A DNA stretch of 27,786 bases. Source: an uncultured Planctomycetales bacterium. Its GTDB lineage: Bacteria > Planctomycetota > Planctomycetia > Pirellulales > S012-138. The stretch covers positions 1 through 27,786 of the forward strand of contig CALJLD010000031.1 in assembly GCA_937982665.1 (NCBI GenBank). The letters run 5' to 3'. The notes beneath the pieces were generated by a model that ran no database searches, was not told the DNA's origin, and was given only the letters and a program-made list of their open reading frames with translations. The position numbers were made by a program, and so were the translations under genes. This document shows, piece by piece, positions 1 through 7,347 of this stretch (the stretch's first letter is position 1; each line of letters starts with the position of its first letter).

Positions 1-454
1 GGCCCGCATCCGGGCGCAATTGCGTCAGCACGAACAGTCCGAAGACGCGCACCATTTCATCAGTTAAGTAATGCGCGATATTCGCCAAGCGCTGATCCGT
101 TGGTTGAGTCCCTTTTAATGAGTAGAGAATAGCCGCAACACGTTCGAGATATTCAGGAGTCGCGGCGTGGGGATCGGTGAGCGAATAGACAACTTCGCCT
201 GGGCAATTTGCATTGCCGTCTTCAAACATCAGTGAGTTAACTTGAATGATGTGCCCCCAGACCACTCTTCCATCTCTGAAGAGTGCATGTGTGTTGTCAA
301 ACAGAGTTGTGAGCTGGTCCGACGAGCGACTCTTTAGCCAGGCTGGATTGGGAACGCGTAGATGCGTTAGCAAGCTCCAGCGCGCAAGTCCCCGCGGCGC
401 GTAACCGAAGCGTCTCTGACACTCACCGAGCAATTCCAACATTTGTTCGTTCAT
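1..454 (-). CDS. Hypothetical cytosolic protein, C-terminus cut off by the window edge
   Basis: An open frame on the minus strand begins at ATG 454 and runs without a stop to base 1, giving about 151 residues. The product starts MNEQMLELLGECQRRFGY and contains an alternating polar/hydrophobic core around the segments VVWGHIIQVNSLMF and CPGEVVYSLTD, then DEMVRVFGLFVLTQL near the cut end. There is no signal peptide and no membrane helix, so it is probably cytosolic. I recall the general look (a WGH-IQ-NSL strand followed by a C-P-x-x-V-V-Y-S strand) from hypothetical proteins of planctomycetes, but I cannot name a family or function. The frame stays open upstream of 454 for at least 100 bases, so a longer start is possible; no clear Shine-Dalgarno sequence marks the chosen ATG. 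Coding status is supported by unbroken frame and protein-like composition. Confidence 0.6.
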   Translation of the reverse strand, partial: MNEQMLELLGECQRRFGYAPRGLARWSLLTHLRVPNPAWLKSRSSDQLTTLFDNTHALFRDGRVVWGHIIQVNSLMFEDGNANCPGEVVYSLTDPHAATPEYLERVAAILYSLKGTQPTDQRLANIAHYLTDEMVRVFGLFVLTQLRPDAG

Positions 455-1097
455 TCGCCAAGACAACCAAGCGTAGTGAAACGTTGTTGTAAGACTGCAC
501 TCCCGCGCTCGAACATGTAGCCGCTGCACCAGCGTTTGGTCGCGCAACGACACGAGGCTCTCGCAGGTCCATTCGCGCAGAAAAAATATCAATTGTCCAC
601 GCCAAAAAAATTACTCAGCCGCGCGGCTCAAAAAAACGTGGTTCTCAGCACTCAATCGCCGGGTGCGCGCGAATGGGCGGTCAAACCGATGGAATGTCCC
701 CCCTTATCAACCCAGCCGAGCGCCCCCTGGAAAACCGAAAACCGCCCCGTGGGCTGACGCACCCTTCGGATGGAGGCGCGACACCTCCGCGGCAAGACCC
801 AAGAGAAGAAAATTCAAAACACGCCTTGCCCACTGCGCAGCTCTTGTTGGAAATTGCCAGCACGATCTTTGGCAATTGAATCACAACTTTGCAGCGCAGC
901 GTTTTGCGTTGGACGACGGTCTGAGCCAACGATGCCTGTCGCCTGACACATTCGGCCCGCGTGCGGTTGTTCGCTGTTCGATGCGTTTAGTCGCCATAGT
1001 CGAAAGCGAGAGTCGGAGTTAGTTTGCGTGTGATTGCCAAGAGGTGCGGCGCGCTCCCATGCTCCGCCGCGACGTACATCGCAGAAGTGATGGACCA
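455..1097. other. Intergenic stretch without a convincing gene
   Basis: About 640 bases separate the partial gene at the left edge from the DUF4240 gene. Several short overlapping open frames exist on both strands, but they are Arg/Pro/Cys-rich, overlap each other and lack ribosome binding sites, so I read none as coding. I see no tRNA, no strong hairpin and no obvious promoter. It may be degenerate coding sequence. Confidence 0.5.
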
Positions 1098-1616
1098 CTA
1101 GTCCATGTCGCTCCACGCGCCAGTATTCGAGAAAGATTCTCGGCAGATATCCGAGGGCGGCATGCTGCCAAATTTCTCTTCGTAGAGTTCTTGGCTGAGG
1201 TAGGTGATTTCGTAGCACTCAAAGTCGAAGAAGGCATTGGAGGGATTGGCGTTCACGGCTTCGTAGAACTTTCTCCCCAATGCGACAATGAAGCCGCGGC
1301 AATAGAGGAATCCATCGTCGCTGCCATCGGTAAATTCGTGAATGTCTTGGCGATCGATCTCGAAGAGCTTGCGCTCCATCAGTCGATCGAATTTCAACAA
1401 GTCTTCCTGAGACAATAGCTCCAGCGCGTTTCGCAGCGAATCGATGAACAACTCATTGCCTGGAATACAAGTCTCTCCAACAGGCTGAGTTTCAAGAAAT
1501 GCGTCCCGCTCTTTTCGCGAACCGATAGTCGCATGCACGGCCGTTTGAAACCGCTGCAAATCACTCGAAGCACTCCATGCTTCATCAATCAATTGCCAGA
1601 ACCGATTCTCGTTCAC
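1098..1616 (-). CDS. DUF4240 domain protein
   Basis: This 172-residue protein begins MNENRFWQLIDEAW, the typical opening of DUF4240 proteins (an 'FW.LID.a' amino terminus). It continues with a leucine-rich helix (LSQEDLLKFDRLMERKL) and the family's central 'D.FLYCRGFIVALGRKFYEAV.ANP' region at roughly residues 100-125. The function of the family is not established. Proteins of this type are small, cytosolic and often stand alone. The start codon is GTG at 1616, chosen because AGGGG lies six bases upstream and the FW motif follows at once. The acidic carboxy terminus ends with SNTGAWSDMD. The next gene upstream on the same strand starts about 450 bases away and the 77-base gap is not obviously an operon junction. 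The family call is by motif reading only. Confidence 0.75.
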   Translation of the reverse strand: MNENRFWQLIDEAWSASSDLQRFQTAVHATIGSRKERDAFLETQPVGETCIPGNELFIDSLRNALELLSQEDLLKFDRLMERKLFEIDRQDIHEFTDGSDDGFLYCRGFIVALGRKFYEAVNANPSNAFFDFECYEITYLSQELYEEKFGSMPPSDICRESFSNTGAWSDMD

Positions 1617-1692
1617 TGCGTTCCCCTAACTGGACTGCGAACGCGCCATCCTTTTGCGAACCGTGAGTGGCCACCGCCAGTTTGCCAGCGCG

Positions 1693-2070
1693 TCACCCGG
1701 CCAGCACCTGGAAAATCGAATACATCACAACCAGGCCATGGGCGATGACGCCAATCCACATCACCAAAAGCCCAGCTGGCTTGCGGTAGATGGCGATGAT
1801 TTGAGCCAGCGTGCATATGATTGCGATCATGATGAACTTGTAGATCACCATGCCCCGCATGCCGGCAGTCGTCAGCACCCAATTGGCAATCGGGTTCGCT
1901 TCGACATGTCGGCCGCCGCCAATCAAGCGGTGCGTCAGGATCACATCCGCGGCGGACAAAGCGATCAGCAACAAGGTCTCAAACGCAAAGGGCAATCGCT
2001 GATTGGTAAACAGTGAGCTGAGCGACGGCTTCGGGTCTTCGTCCGTGGCGCTTGGGCGATGGGAGTTCAT
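1693..2070 (-). CDS. DUF5658-like small integral membrane protein
   Basis: This 125-residue protein has a hydrophilic amino terminus of about 28 residues, then three hydrophobic segments at about residues 31-48, 73-90 and 101-121. The first segment, LLLIALSAADVILTHRLI, followed by GGG.HVEANPIANWVL, matches the pattern of DUF5658 membrane proteins, in which an aspartate in the first helix precedes a conserved E-A-N-P motif. No enzymatic function is established for that family. The start is ATG 2070; the Shine-Dalgarno sequence is weak. The gene is followed at 77 bases by the DUF4240 gene on the same strand, so co-transcription is possible but not shown. Membrane location is a safe inference; the family name is moderately sure. 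Confidence 0.75.
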   Translation of the reverse strand: MNSHRPSATDEDPKPSLSSLFTNQRLPFAFETLLLIALSAADVILTHRLIGGGRHVEANPIANWVLTTAGMRGMVIYKFIMIAIICTLAQIIAIYRKPAGLLVMWIGVIAHGLVVMYSIFQVLAG

Positions 2071-2515
2071 GGATTTGCTGACCCGAAAGTTGAACGTCTT
2101 CTAGAGCTTGGCAAATCGCGCCAACCACACTTGAACGGCTATTGAATCTGATCTGCGCAACCGCGTCAAACCGGTCCCGCGGCAGATCTCATGCAATCCG
2201 ATTGCCCTAGGGCATGTTTGCCAATGGCAGAAGCAGCGCCGCGCCGGTTGTAGCGTACAACACGCTCGTCAGGTTTGCCGCGATCACTCGGGAATTTTCA
2301 GTTAAGAAGCCGCGCGAAGTCACACAAAACACACCGCTGATCAGCGGCCGATGTCACATGCAGCAGGTCCAGCATGCGCTGCGCGACGCCTGACAAGGCC
2401 ACCATCAGGCCAGCCCCGGCGAACGCGACTTTCCCCAGTGCTCCTGCAGATGCATCAATCGCCTTGGCCCAAAGGTCAGGCTCCTTCCTCCCCTCAGGAA
2501 CAAATGGAGTAACGG
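2071..2515. other. Intergenic region upstream of the cysteine-rich gene
   Basis: About 445 bases lie between the divergent starts of the DUF5658 gene and the cysteine-rich gene, so both promoters should be here. I found no convincing -35/-10 pair. It does hold a perfect 14-base palindrome at 2334-2347 and a short GCCCTAGGGC palindrome near 2205. No credible small gene was seen. Confidence 0.5.
2334..2347. promoter_or_regulatory. Perfect 14-bp palindrome, possible operator
   Basis: CCGCTGATCAGCGG is a perfect inverted repeat with no spacer, about 170 bases upstream of the cysteine-rich gene. Such symmetry fits a dimeric regulator site, but a single copy in one genome segment could be chance. 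Confidence 0.2.
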
Positions 2516-3451
2516 ATGAAACTCATGAAACTGGCCATGGCCGGCGTTGCCGTGCTGACGCTGTGTACCAGCATGGCCCCGGCTCAAAACTCCGGACGCG
2601 GTGGACGGCTTTGGCAGCCGGAGATCCTCCGCTCCGGTTTCAACTCCCGCCAAGATGCGGAAATCCCCACTCCAGCCGCGCCGCAAGCAGGCCAACTGCA
2701 ACTGCCAGAAGGCGCGTTCCTGGTCGAAGGCGATGCCGCCGCACATGGCGCGTATCAAGGCTCCGCTGGTTGCGGATGTGGCTACGACGCATGCAACAGC
2801 TGCAACAGCGGTTGCAACTTGTTTGGTTGGTTGAAGCTCGGCCGTCGTCACAACTCGTGTGGCTGCGATAGCTGCGACTCGTGCGGTCACGGCTTCTCGC
2901 TGTTCAAGCACAACTGGTTCGGATCAAGCTGCAACTCCGGCTGCAGCTCAGCCTGCAACTCTTGCTACCAACAACCGGTGAGCTGCTGCGCCCCGCGCAA
3001 GAGCTTCCGTTTGTTCTCCGGCAACTGGTTTGGCCACAAGAGCTGCTGCGCCGCTGAAACCACTTGCTGCGATCCGGCACCGGCTTGCAACACCTCTTGC
3101 GATCCGTGCTCGGACCGCGGTTGGTTGGACAAGTTCCTCAGCTGCAGCACCGCGCGTGACTGCCACTATGAACCCAGCTGCTGCGAACCGGCCCCGACAT
3201 GCAACTCCTGCAACTCCGGTTGCGGATTGGACTTGTTCGGCTGGCTGAAGCGCGGACATGGACACGGTTGCGGCTGCGACAGCTGCGGCTCCGGCTACTC
3301 CTGCGGTTGTGGCTCGTACGGCGACGTGCATCATCATGCGCACCCCCAGCACGACCACATGCACCAGGATGCCGTCCCGGCCCCGCCTGCGGTGCCTGGC
3401 GAACTTCCCCCCGGTGCCGTCCCGGTCCCCGCCGGCGGCAACGCGGCCTAA
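2516..3451 (+). CDS. Secreted cysteine- and histidine-rich repeat protein
   Basis: This 311-residue protein opens with a clear Sec signal peptide (charged MKLMK, a hydrophobic core, then cleavage near APA-Q at residues 21-24). Residues 86-265 hold about 34 cysteines, many as C-x-C, CC or C-x-x-C. They are arranged around recurring tryptophan boxes: LFGWLKLGRRHNSCGCDSC (102-120), LFKHNWFGSSC (129-139), LFSGNWFGHKSCC (166-178), GWLDKFLSC (202-210) and LFGWLKRGHGHGCGCDSC (240-257). A histidine cluster follows (HHHAHPQHDHMHQD, 272-285), then a Pro/Ala-rich tail. The start at 2516 is fixed by GGAG six bases upstream and by the signal peptide. A strong terminator follows, so the gene is monocistronic. 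The cysteine density suggests disulphide cross-linking or metal binding outside the cytoplasm. Planctomycete envelopes are known to be rich in cystine proteins, which makes a structural envelope role plausible but unproven. No named family is recognised. Confidence 0.9.
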   Translation: MKLMKLAMAGVAVLTLCTSMAPAQNSGRGGRLWQPEILRSGFNSRQDAEIPTPAAPQAGQLQLPEGAFLVEGDAAAHGAYQGSAGCGCGYDACNSCNSGCNLFGWLKLGRRHNSCGCDSCDSCGHGFSLFKHNWFGSSCNSGCSSACNSCYQQPVSCCAPRKSFRLFSGNWFGHKSCCAAETTCCDPAPACNTSCDPCSDRGWLDKFLSCSTARDCHYEPSCCEPAPTCNSCNSGCGLDLFGWLKRGHGHGCGCDSCGSGYSCGCGSYGDVHHHAHPQHDHMHQDAVPAPPAVPGELPPGAVPVPAGGNAA

Positions 3452-3500
3452 TTTGTCGACAAGCACGCGGTGAAGACGTCCGCCCCGCCGCATGAAGAAC

Positions 3501-3540
3501 AAGCCTCCTCGCTGGGCTCCAGCAGGAGGCTTTGTTGCTT
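3501..3540 (+). terminator. Rho-independent terminator of the cysteine-rich gene
   Basis: The arms AAGCCTCCT-c-GCTGG (3501-3515) and CCAGC-AGGAGGCTT (3519-3532) pair over 14 base pairs with one bulged C and a three-base loop. The T-rich tail TTGTTGCTT follows. The hairpin lies 50 bases after the stop codon, where a terminator is expected. Confidence 0.85.
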
Positions 3541-3662
3541 CTTCTCAGAATCCGCTGGAGGCAACCGCACGCGAAGGCCACGATCGTCTTCGACGAACCG
3601 CATGGCGAATTCACGGCGCTTTGCCGCATTTCTCCGTGATCTGCCAGCGCATGCCGTTGCTC

Positions 3663-3691
3663 TTGGCGTAAAATCGCGCGAATGCTATCTT
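3663..3691 (+). promoter_or_regulatory. Candidate promoter of tRNA-Thr
   Basis: TTGGCG (3663-3668), a 17-base spacer and TATCTT (3686-3691) form a reasonable sigma-70-type pair. The -10 element ends 42 bases before the tRNA, a plausible leader length. The match is moderate (four of six bases in each box). Confidence 0.45.
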
Positions 3692-3733
3692 GACCACACC
3701 GGAACCTCAGGGCTACTGCCCGATTCCGCACCA

Positions 3734-3807
3734 GCCAGCGTAGCTTCAATCGGCAGAGCACCGCATTCGTAATGCGGGGGTTGGGGGTTCGACTCCCCCC
3801 GCTGGCT
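3734..3807 (+). tRNA. tRNA-Thr (anticodon CGT)
   Basis: The full cloverleaf can be drawn by eye over 74 bases. The acceptor stem pairs GCCAGCG (3734-3740) with CGCTGGC (3800-3806). The D arm is GCTT/GAGC with a CAATCGGCA loop. The anticodon stem CCGCA/TGCGG encloses TTCGTAA, giving anticodon CGT, which reads ACG (threonine). A five-base variable loop (GGGTT) precedes the T arm, GGGGG-TTCGACT-CCCCC. The discriminator base is T and the CCA end is not encoded. The gene stands alone. A broken tyrosine integrase lies about 0.7 kb downstream, so this tRNA may be the attachment site of an integrated element. Confidence 0.96.
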
Positions 3808-3902
3808 CTAAAGCAAATCAAGTTCGGGCAGAGACTTACGTTATTGGTGTTGGTACTCAGCACCGCCATGTTCCGGCAAAGTGTAGCCGCGGCGGTTCTT
3901 GA

Positions 3903-4484
3903 ATGTCTAAGAAGCGCTGGATGCTCTTCGTGGATGGCGAGAATCTTCTCGCGCGAGGCAAAACGGTTGCAGCAAGCGCCCAAGTGCAACTGCAGCCCGG
4001 AGATTTCTGTGTAGATGGTGCGTATCTATGGCTCAACGGCTTTTGCACAAGATTGGTATCGTCGGCGATCTTAGGTGGACATTTCGGCCCGAAGCTCGAG
4101 GAGGACGCGATCCGCGCCTTCTACTATTCGTCGTTCACTGGGCATCTAAACAACGTAAAAACGTATCGTGAATCCCTCCACGCAATTGGGTTTCATGCCG
4201 AGTTGTTCCATAAGCAAAAAAACAAGCGCGCCAAGAGGGTGGACATCACGCTTGCGCGGGACATGCTTTTCAACAGCCTCCGTGACAATCTCGATGTGGC
4301 TGTCATCTTCTCCGGCGATGAAGACTACGTCCCACTAATTGAGGAAGTGAAACGGGCCGGCAAGAATGTTTGGCTGTGTTGGCTTGAATCACCGGAAGGG
4401 GGACTGAGCGAGGCGCTCCGCTTGGCCTCGGATGCGTTCTTCCCAATTGATCACGAATTCCTACATTCGTGGCGACCACGTTAG
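3903..4484 (+). CDS. NYN-domain (PIN-like) putative ribonuclease
   Basis: This 193-residue protein has the acidic signature of NYN/LabA-type PIN-like nucleases. WMLFVDGENLL lies at the amino terminus (Asp11), KRVDITLARDML follows at 111-122 (Asp114, Asp120), and VIFSGDEDYVPLIEEVK at 134-150 (Asp139, Asp141). These aspartates form the metal site in the family, and members cleave or process RNA. No additional domain, signal peptide or membrane segment is present. The start ATG 3903 has no strong Shine-Dalgarno sequence; it is chosen because the first strand of the fold begins six residues later. The gene sits between tRNA-Thr and the broken integrase. Its TAG stop overlaps the integrase TAA stop on the other strand, so the two transcripts converge with no spacer. 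Its position suggests cargo of an integrated element, possibly defensive, but that is inference. Confidence 0.9.
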   Translation: MSKKRWMLFVDGENLLARGKTVAASAQVQLQPGDFCVDGAYLWLNGFCTRLVSSAILGGHFGPKLEEDAIRAFYYSSFTGHLNNVKTYRESLHAIGFHAELFHKQKNKRAKRVDITLARDMLFNSLRDNLDVAVIFSGDEDYVPLIEEVKRAGKNVWLCWLESPEGGLSEALRLASDAFFPIDHEFLHSWRPR

Positions 4485-5608
4485 CCGGCAATCGCAGCCC
4501 CTAGTTTGTCCGCGGCCTCTATCTGCATAGTCGGCAGCACGTGCGAGTAAGTGTCCATAGTGACACTGATTTGCGAATGGCCAAGACGCTCTTGCACGAT
4601 CTTGGGATGCACGCCCTGTGACAGCAACAACGTGGCGGCGTATGCCGTAGGTTGTGGAAACGTACTGGCGGAAGTCCGGCCCGACGTAGCAGCGGCTTGT
4701 AAGACGAACTGTGGAAGTTGCTGCGCCGCCACAGGCCACCACTGCGGTTCGGGAACACCCACTCGCAACCGGCCAGCCCTTCGGCCAGCAAGGCAGCCTT
4801 GTGCTTCCACTGCGCGTCCACGGTCATCTGTGGCAGGTCAACGCGCCGACGTCCCTTGGCCGTCTTGGGTTCCTCCACCGTCATGCTACCAACCACTTCT
4901 GAGACTTTGCGGCGGACTGTCAACGAACCACTTTCCAGGTCGATATCATCCCATCGAAGCGCGAACAGTTCACCCATCCGCAGCCCGGAAGTGATGGCCA
5001 CGACGTATAGCGCTTCCATACGGTCGCCATCCGCGGCTTTAAGGAGCTTCTGCACTTCGGCGAGCGTCAGTGCTTCAACCTCTTGCCTGGTGACCCTGGG
5101 GGCTGTAGCAGCCGTACAGGCGTTGATGGTGACCACTCCCTTGCGCATCCCGTCATTCAACGCCTTATGCAGAATGGCATGGACGCGCCGTCGCACGTAA
5201 GCGCTGCAGCCGTCCCTCTCCATGTCGCCATAGAGTTTGTCAACTTGCATCGGCGTCAACTTCTGGACGCGAACTCCTCCGATGCGGGGAGTGATATGAT
5301 TTGCGATTGCTGCCTTGTAGTCGGCGTAGGTGGTCGCTCGCAGCTGAACGCGCGCCGTGTCTTCAAGCCATCGGTCCAAGTAGCCAGCGACGGTAAGCCG
5401 TGAGACCTCGCCCAGCGTGCCGTTCAGCTTGCCCGTCTGCATCTTGGTCAACTTTCTTGGTCTTGCCGTAAACCGTGCGGCGTTTGCGCTTGCCTTGGCC
5501 GTCGTAGCCGATGGTGATTGTGGCGGTCCACTTGCCATCGCCGCGGAGGAAGATTGATCCCTCGCCATTGCCGCGTCGCTTTGTTCGTTTCTTGGTTTCA
5601 GTTGCCAT
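4481..5608 (-). pseudogene. Tyrosine-type site-specific integrase, broken by two frameshifts
   Basis: Three overlapping frames join into one phage-type integrase of about 375 residues. The amino-terminal part starts at ATG 5608 (MATETKKRTKRRGNGEGSI) and carries the GEGSI...DGKW.A.I arm domain typical of such integrases. Near 5449-5456 the frame shifts, consistent with loss of two bases after KTKK. The middle frame gives the core-binding domain (LTVAGYLDRWLED, YADYKAAI) and the catalytic domain, with ITSGLRMGELFALRW (first Arg), a KTAKGRRRVDLP strand and RFHNLRHT (His-x-x-Arg). At 4637-4641 one G appears lost. The last frame continues AATLLLSQGVHPKIVQERLGH and the active tyrosine in TMDTYSHV, stopping at 4481. 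All catalytic residues survive, so the breaks are recent or are assembly errors. It lies beside tRNA-Thr, a classic integration target. Confidence 0.85.
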
Positions 5609-5703
5609 CGTGATCCCTTGGTTTTGGGTTGTGAATTCTCCGTGGAATGAATCTGGTCTTCGTTTGCAGTCGAAAGCGTTTGTATCAACAGATTGGAGAC
5701 AAC

Positions 5704-5880
5704 ATGAACAAACTCAGTCTTGCCAAACTCGGCTTTGTCGTTGCTGCCGGTATCTCGTTTCTGTTCTCGGTCTACCTTTGGTTTTCCGGTAGCCGGGAAG
5801 AGGGTGCATTCGTCGGTCTTTGGGTGCCTTCGATTTTGAGCCTAGGGACGCTCATGCTGGGGAGGCGCGCTCATGGATGA
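5704..5880 (+). CDS. Small two-helix membrane protein
   Basis: This 58-residue protein (MNKLSLAKLGFVVAAGISF at the start) has two hydrophobic segments, about residues 9-26 and 36-51, separated by the polar turn SGSREEG. It therefore looks like a small helical-hairpin membrane protein. The start ATG 5704 is chosen over an in-frame ATG at 5647 because GGAG lies five bases before it. The last eight bases overlap the start of the next gene, so the two are probably translationally coupled. The pair is divergent from the integrase start, with about 95 bases between. Function unknown. Confidence 0.7.
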   Translation: MNKLSLAKLGFVVAAGISFLFSVYLWFSGSREEGAFVGLWVPSILSLGTLMLGRRAHG

Positions 5881-6070
5881 ATCAACGCTCACGATTTTCA
5901 TTGTTGGCTGTGGGGTCTTTGGCGTTGCCATTGCTGCGACATTCTTGTCACTGATGGCAAGCGACCACCCCAATGACGCGCCAGACGTGCATGAGGCCGC
6001 AAAACCTGCGGAGCAACTCATCAAAACGGACGAAAGCACAGCAGACGAATTGGCGGCAAGTGCCAGCTAG
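5873..6070 (+). CDS. Small single-helix membrane protein, overlaps the preceding gene
   Basis: The 65-residue product has one amino-terminal hydrophobic segment (about residues 6-27, LTIFIVGCGVFGVAIAATFL) followed by an acidic tail rich in Asp, Glu and Ala. Its ATG lies inside the end of the upstream small membrane gene, and GGAGG stands about eight bases before it, within that gene. This is a typical coupled arrangement. A strong hairpin terminator follows 134 bases after the stop. No family is recognised. The two proteins may form a small membrane complex, which is inference from coupling only. Confidence 0.7.
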   Translation: MDESTLTIFIVGCGVFGVAIAATFLSLMASDHPNDAPDVHEAAKPAEQLIKTDESTADELAASAS

Positions 6071-6203
6071 GCTTCAACGCGCGAATGCACGCATCTTGCG
6101 CTGGAGAAACGCATCGCGTGCGGCCTGCAAAGAATGAGCGCACGCATTTAGAATGGCTTGTAGCCATGACGCTACCTCGCTGACTCGGGGTACGTGGTGG
6201 TTA

Positions 6204-6238
6204 GAGCCGCTTGGGTGTTACCAGCACCTGGGCGGCTC
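6204..6238. terminator. Strong hairpin between convergent genes, probable terminator
   Basis: GAGCCGCTTGGGTG (6204-6217) pairs with CACCTGGGCGGCTC (6225-6238) over 14 pairs, counting three G-U pairs, around a seven-base loop TTACCAG. It lies between the convergent small membrane genes and the HEAT-like gene, so it could terminate either side. Neither flank has a long T run. Confidence 0.6.
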
Positions 6239-6260
6239 GCTTCATTGTGCCATGCTGTGA

Positions 6261-7229
6261 TCAGGATGCAAATAGATTCGTCAGCAGAAACTTGAAGCGA
6301 GCGTGCCCTTTCCCGTAGCGCTTCTCTGCGCGCTTGGCAAGTGCCTTGATGAGCCGTTTCTGCTTGTTCAGTGCGGTCTTGTAGTCGGCTAACGTTCGTT
6401 CATCCACCATGTCGAGAATCGTCCCGTAAAGATTGGCCTTCGCTTCATCGCCAAGTTTTCGCGTGGTTGTTTTCAAGAGAATCGAGCAGACCGCACGCTT
6501 GACGTCGACCGGAGTTCGCGAGTGGAGATGGTACAAGGCCGAGCACAGGATCGGGGTCGTCGGCTTGGAATCAAGGATCTCGATAATCTTAGGCCACTTC
6601 GCTCGATCGCGCATGTGACGCGTCCAGACGAGGGCCGCTCGCTTGAGTCGCAGGTCGTTGGAATCGAGATAGGCGAGCAGTACTGGCGGAATACGGGCGT
6701 CGGCGTAGTAGCGTTCGTACATGCCTCCCAAGGCAATGATCAACTCCTGGGCGACGTTGCTCGACTTCTCCTTCTTCAACGCCTTCAATATTGTCTCAAT
6801 TACGACTGGATTTTTGGGCCAGTTGTCCCAGCCGATTTCTCCTACACCTCGCGCGGCCCTCGAACATTCCTTCGCGGCGGCAAGCCGCTTGGCCTCATCC
6901 CGCGAACGGAGGTCTGTTAGAATGCTACGTTTCTTGGACTTAAGTTCGTTGCTATCTGGGATCAACTCGGCGTACAGAGCTTGAACCTTTGCGTCCGGTG
7001 ACTTCTCGTAGCCATACTTCAACAGAAAATCACGGGCCTCACCGTACGTGCGGTGGAATTCTTCGCGGTCCACCGACCGGCGGCGAATCGAAAGGGTCTC
7101 AACTGGCTCTCCCGTTTTGTGGTCGACCATGACAGCGGTATCGACCGGATCACCGACTCGACGCTTATAGTCGGCCGCGCCTTGGGCGATCATTGCTTTT
7201 GCTTTCTTCCGCAACTGACTGATATTCAT
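6261..7229 (-). CDS. HEAT-repeat-like helical protein
   Basis: The protein is about 322 residues, beginning MNISQLRKKAKAMIAQGAADYK. Residues from about 120 onward are a series of amphipathic helix pairs (for example IETILKALKKEKSSNVAQE, VLLAYLDSNDLRLKRAALVW, IIEILDSKPTTPILCSALYH). They look like HEAT or Armadillo-type repeats, which serve as protein-binding scaffolds. The carboxy terminus is strongly basic (KRLIKALAKRAEKRYGKG). The frame is open upstream to 7487, but I place the start at ATG 7229. GAGAG precedes it by five bases, a TATGAT -10-like box lies at 7263-7268 on the same strand, and the longer amino terminus is Ser/Pro-rich without a fold. It is divergent from the secreted protein gene at 7348. 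No signal peptide; probably cytosolic. Function unknown. Confidence 0.75.
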   Translation of the reverse strand: MNISQLRKKAKAMIAQGAADYKRRVGDPVDTAVMVDHKTGEPVETLSIRRRSVDREEFHRTYGEARDFLLKYGYEKSPDAKVQALYAELIPDSNELKSKKRSILTDLRSRDEAKRLAAAKECSRAARGVGEIGWDNWPKNPVVIETILKALKKEKSSNVAQELIIALGGMYERYYADARIPPVLLAYLDSNDLRLKRAALVWTRHMRDRAKWPKIIEILDSKPTTPILCSALYHLHSRTPVDVKRAVCSILLKTTTRKLGDEAKANLYGTILDMVDERTLADYKTALNKQKRLIKALAKRAEKRYGKGHARFKFLLTNLFAS

Positions 7230-7284
7230 AATGTCTCTCGAAGGCTTTTTGCGGATTGGTGAATCATAAGCTAGCCCGTTAAAA

Positions 7285-7314
7285 TTGGCGAGCGATTCAC
7301 GGCTGCGGTAGATT
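7285..7314 (+). promoter_or_regulatory. Candidate promoter of the secreted protein gene at 7348
   Basis: TTGGCG (7285-7290), an 18-base spacer and TAGATT (7309-7314) lie 34 bases before the start codon. The -35 box is the same hexamer as in front of tRNA-Thr. The match is moderate. Confidence 0.35.
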
Positions 7315-7347
7315 ACTGAGACTATGCACCACATCTGGAGGCGTCGG

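Noticed and set aside
2405..2911. A 168-codon minus-strand frame upstream of and inside the cysteine-rich gene
   Set aside because: It is antisense to the signal peptide and W-box coding region, and its composition is that of a shadow frame.
3138..3989. A 283-codon minus-strand open frame across the cysteine-rich gene and the tRNA
   Set aside because: It reads antisense through tRNA-Thr (the ASGGSRTPNPRITNAVLCR segment is a classic antisense-tRNA artefact) and through the cysteine-rich gene.
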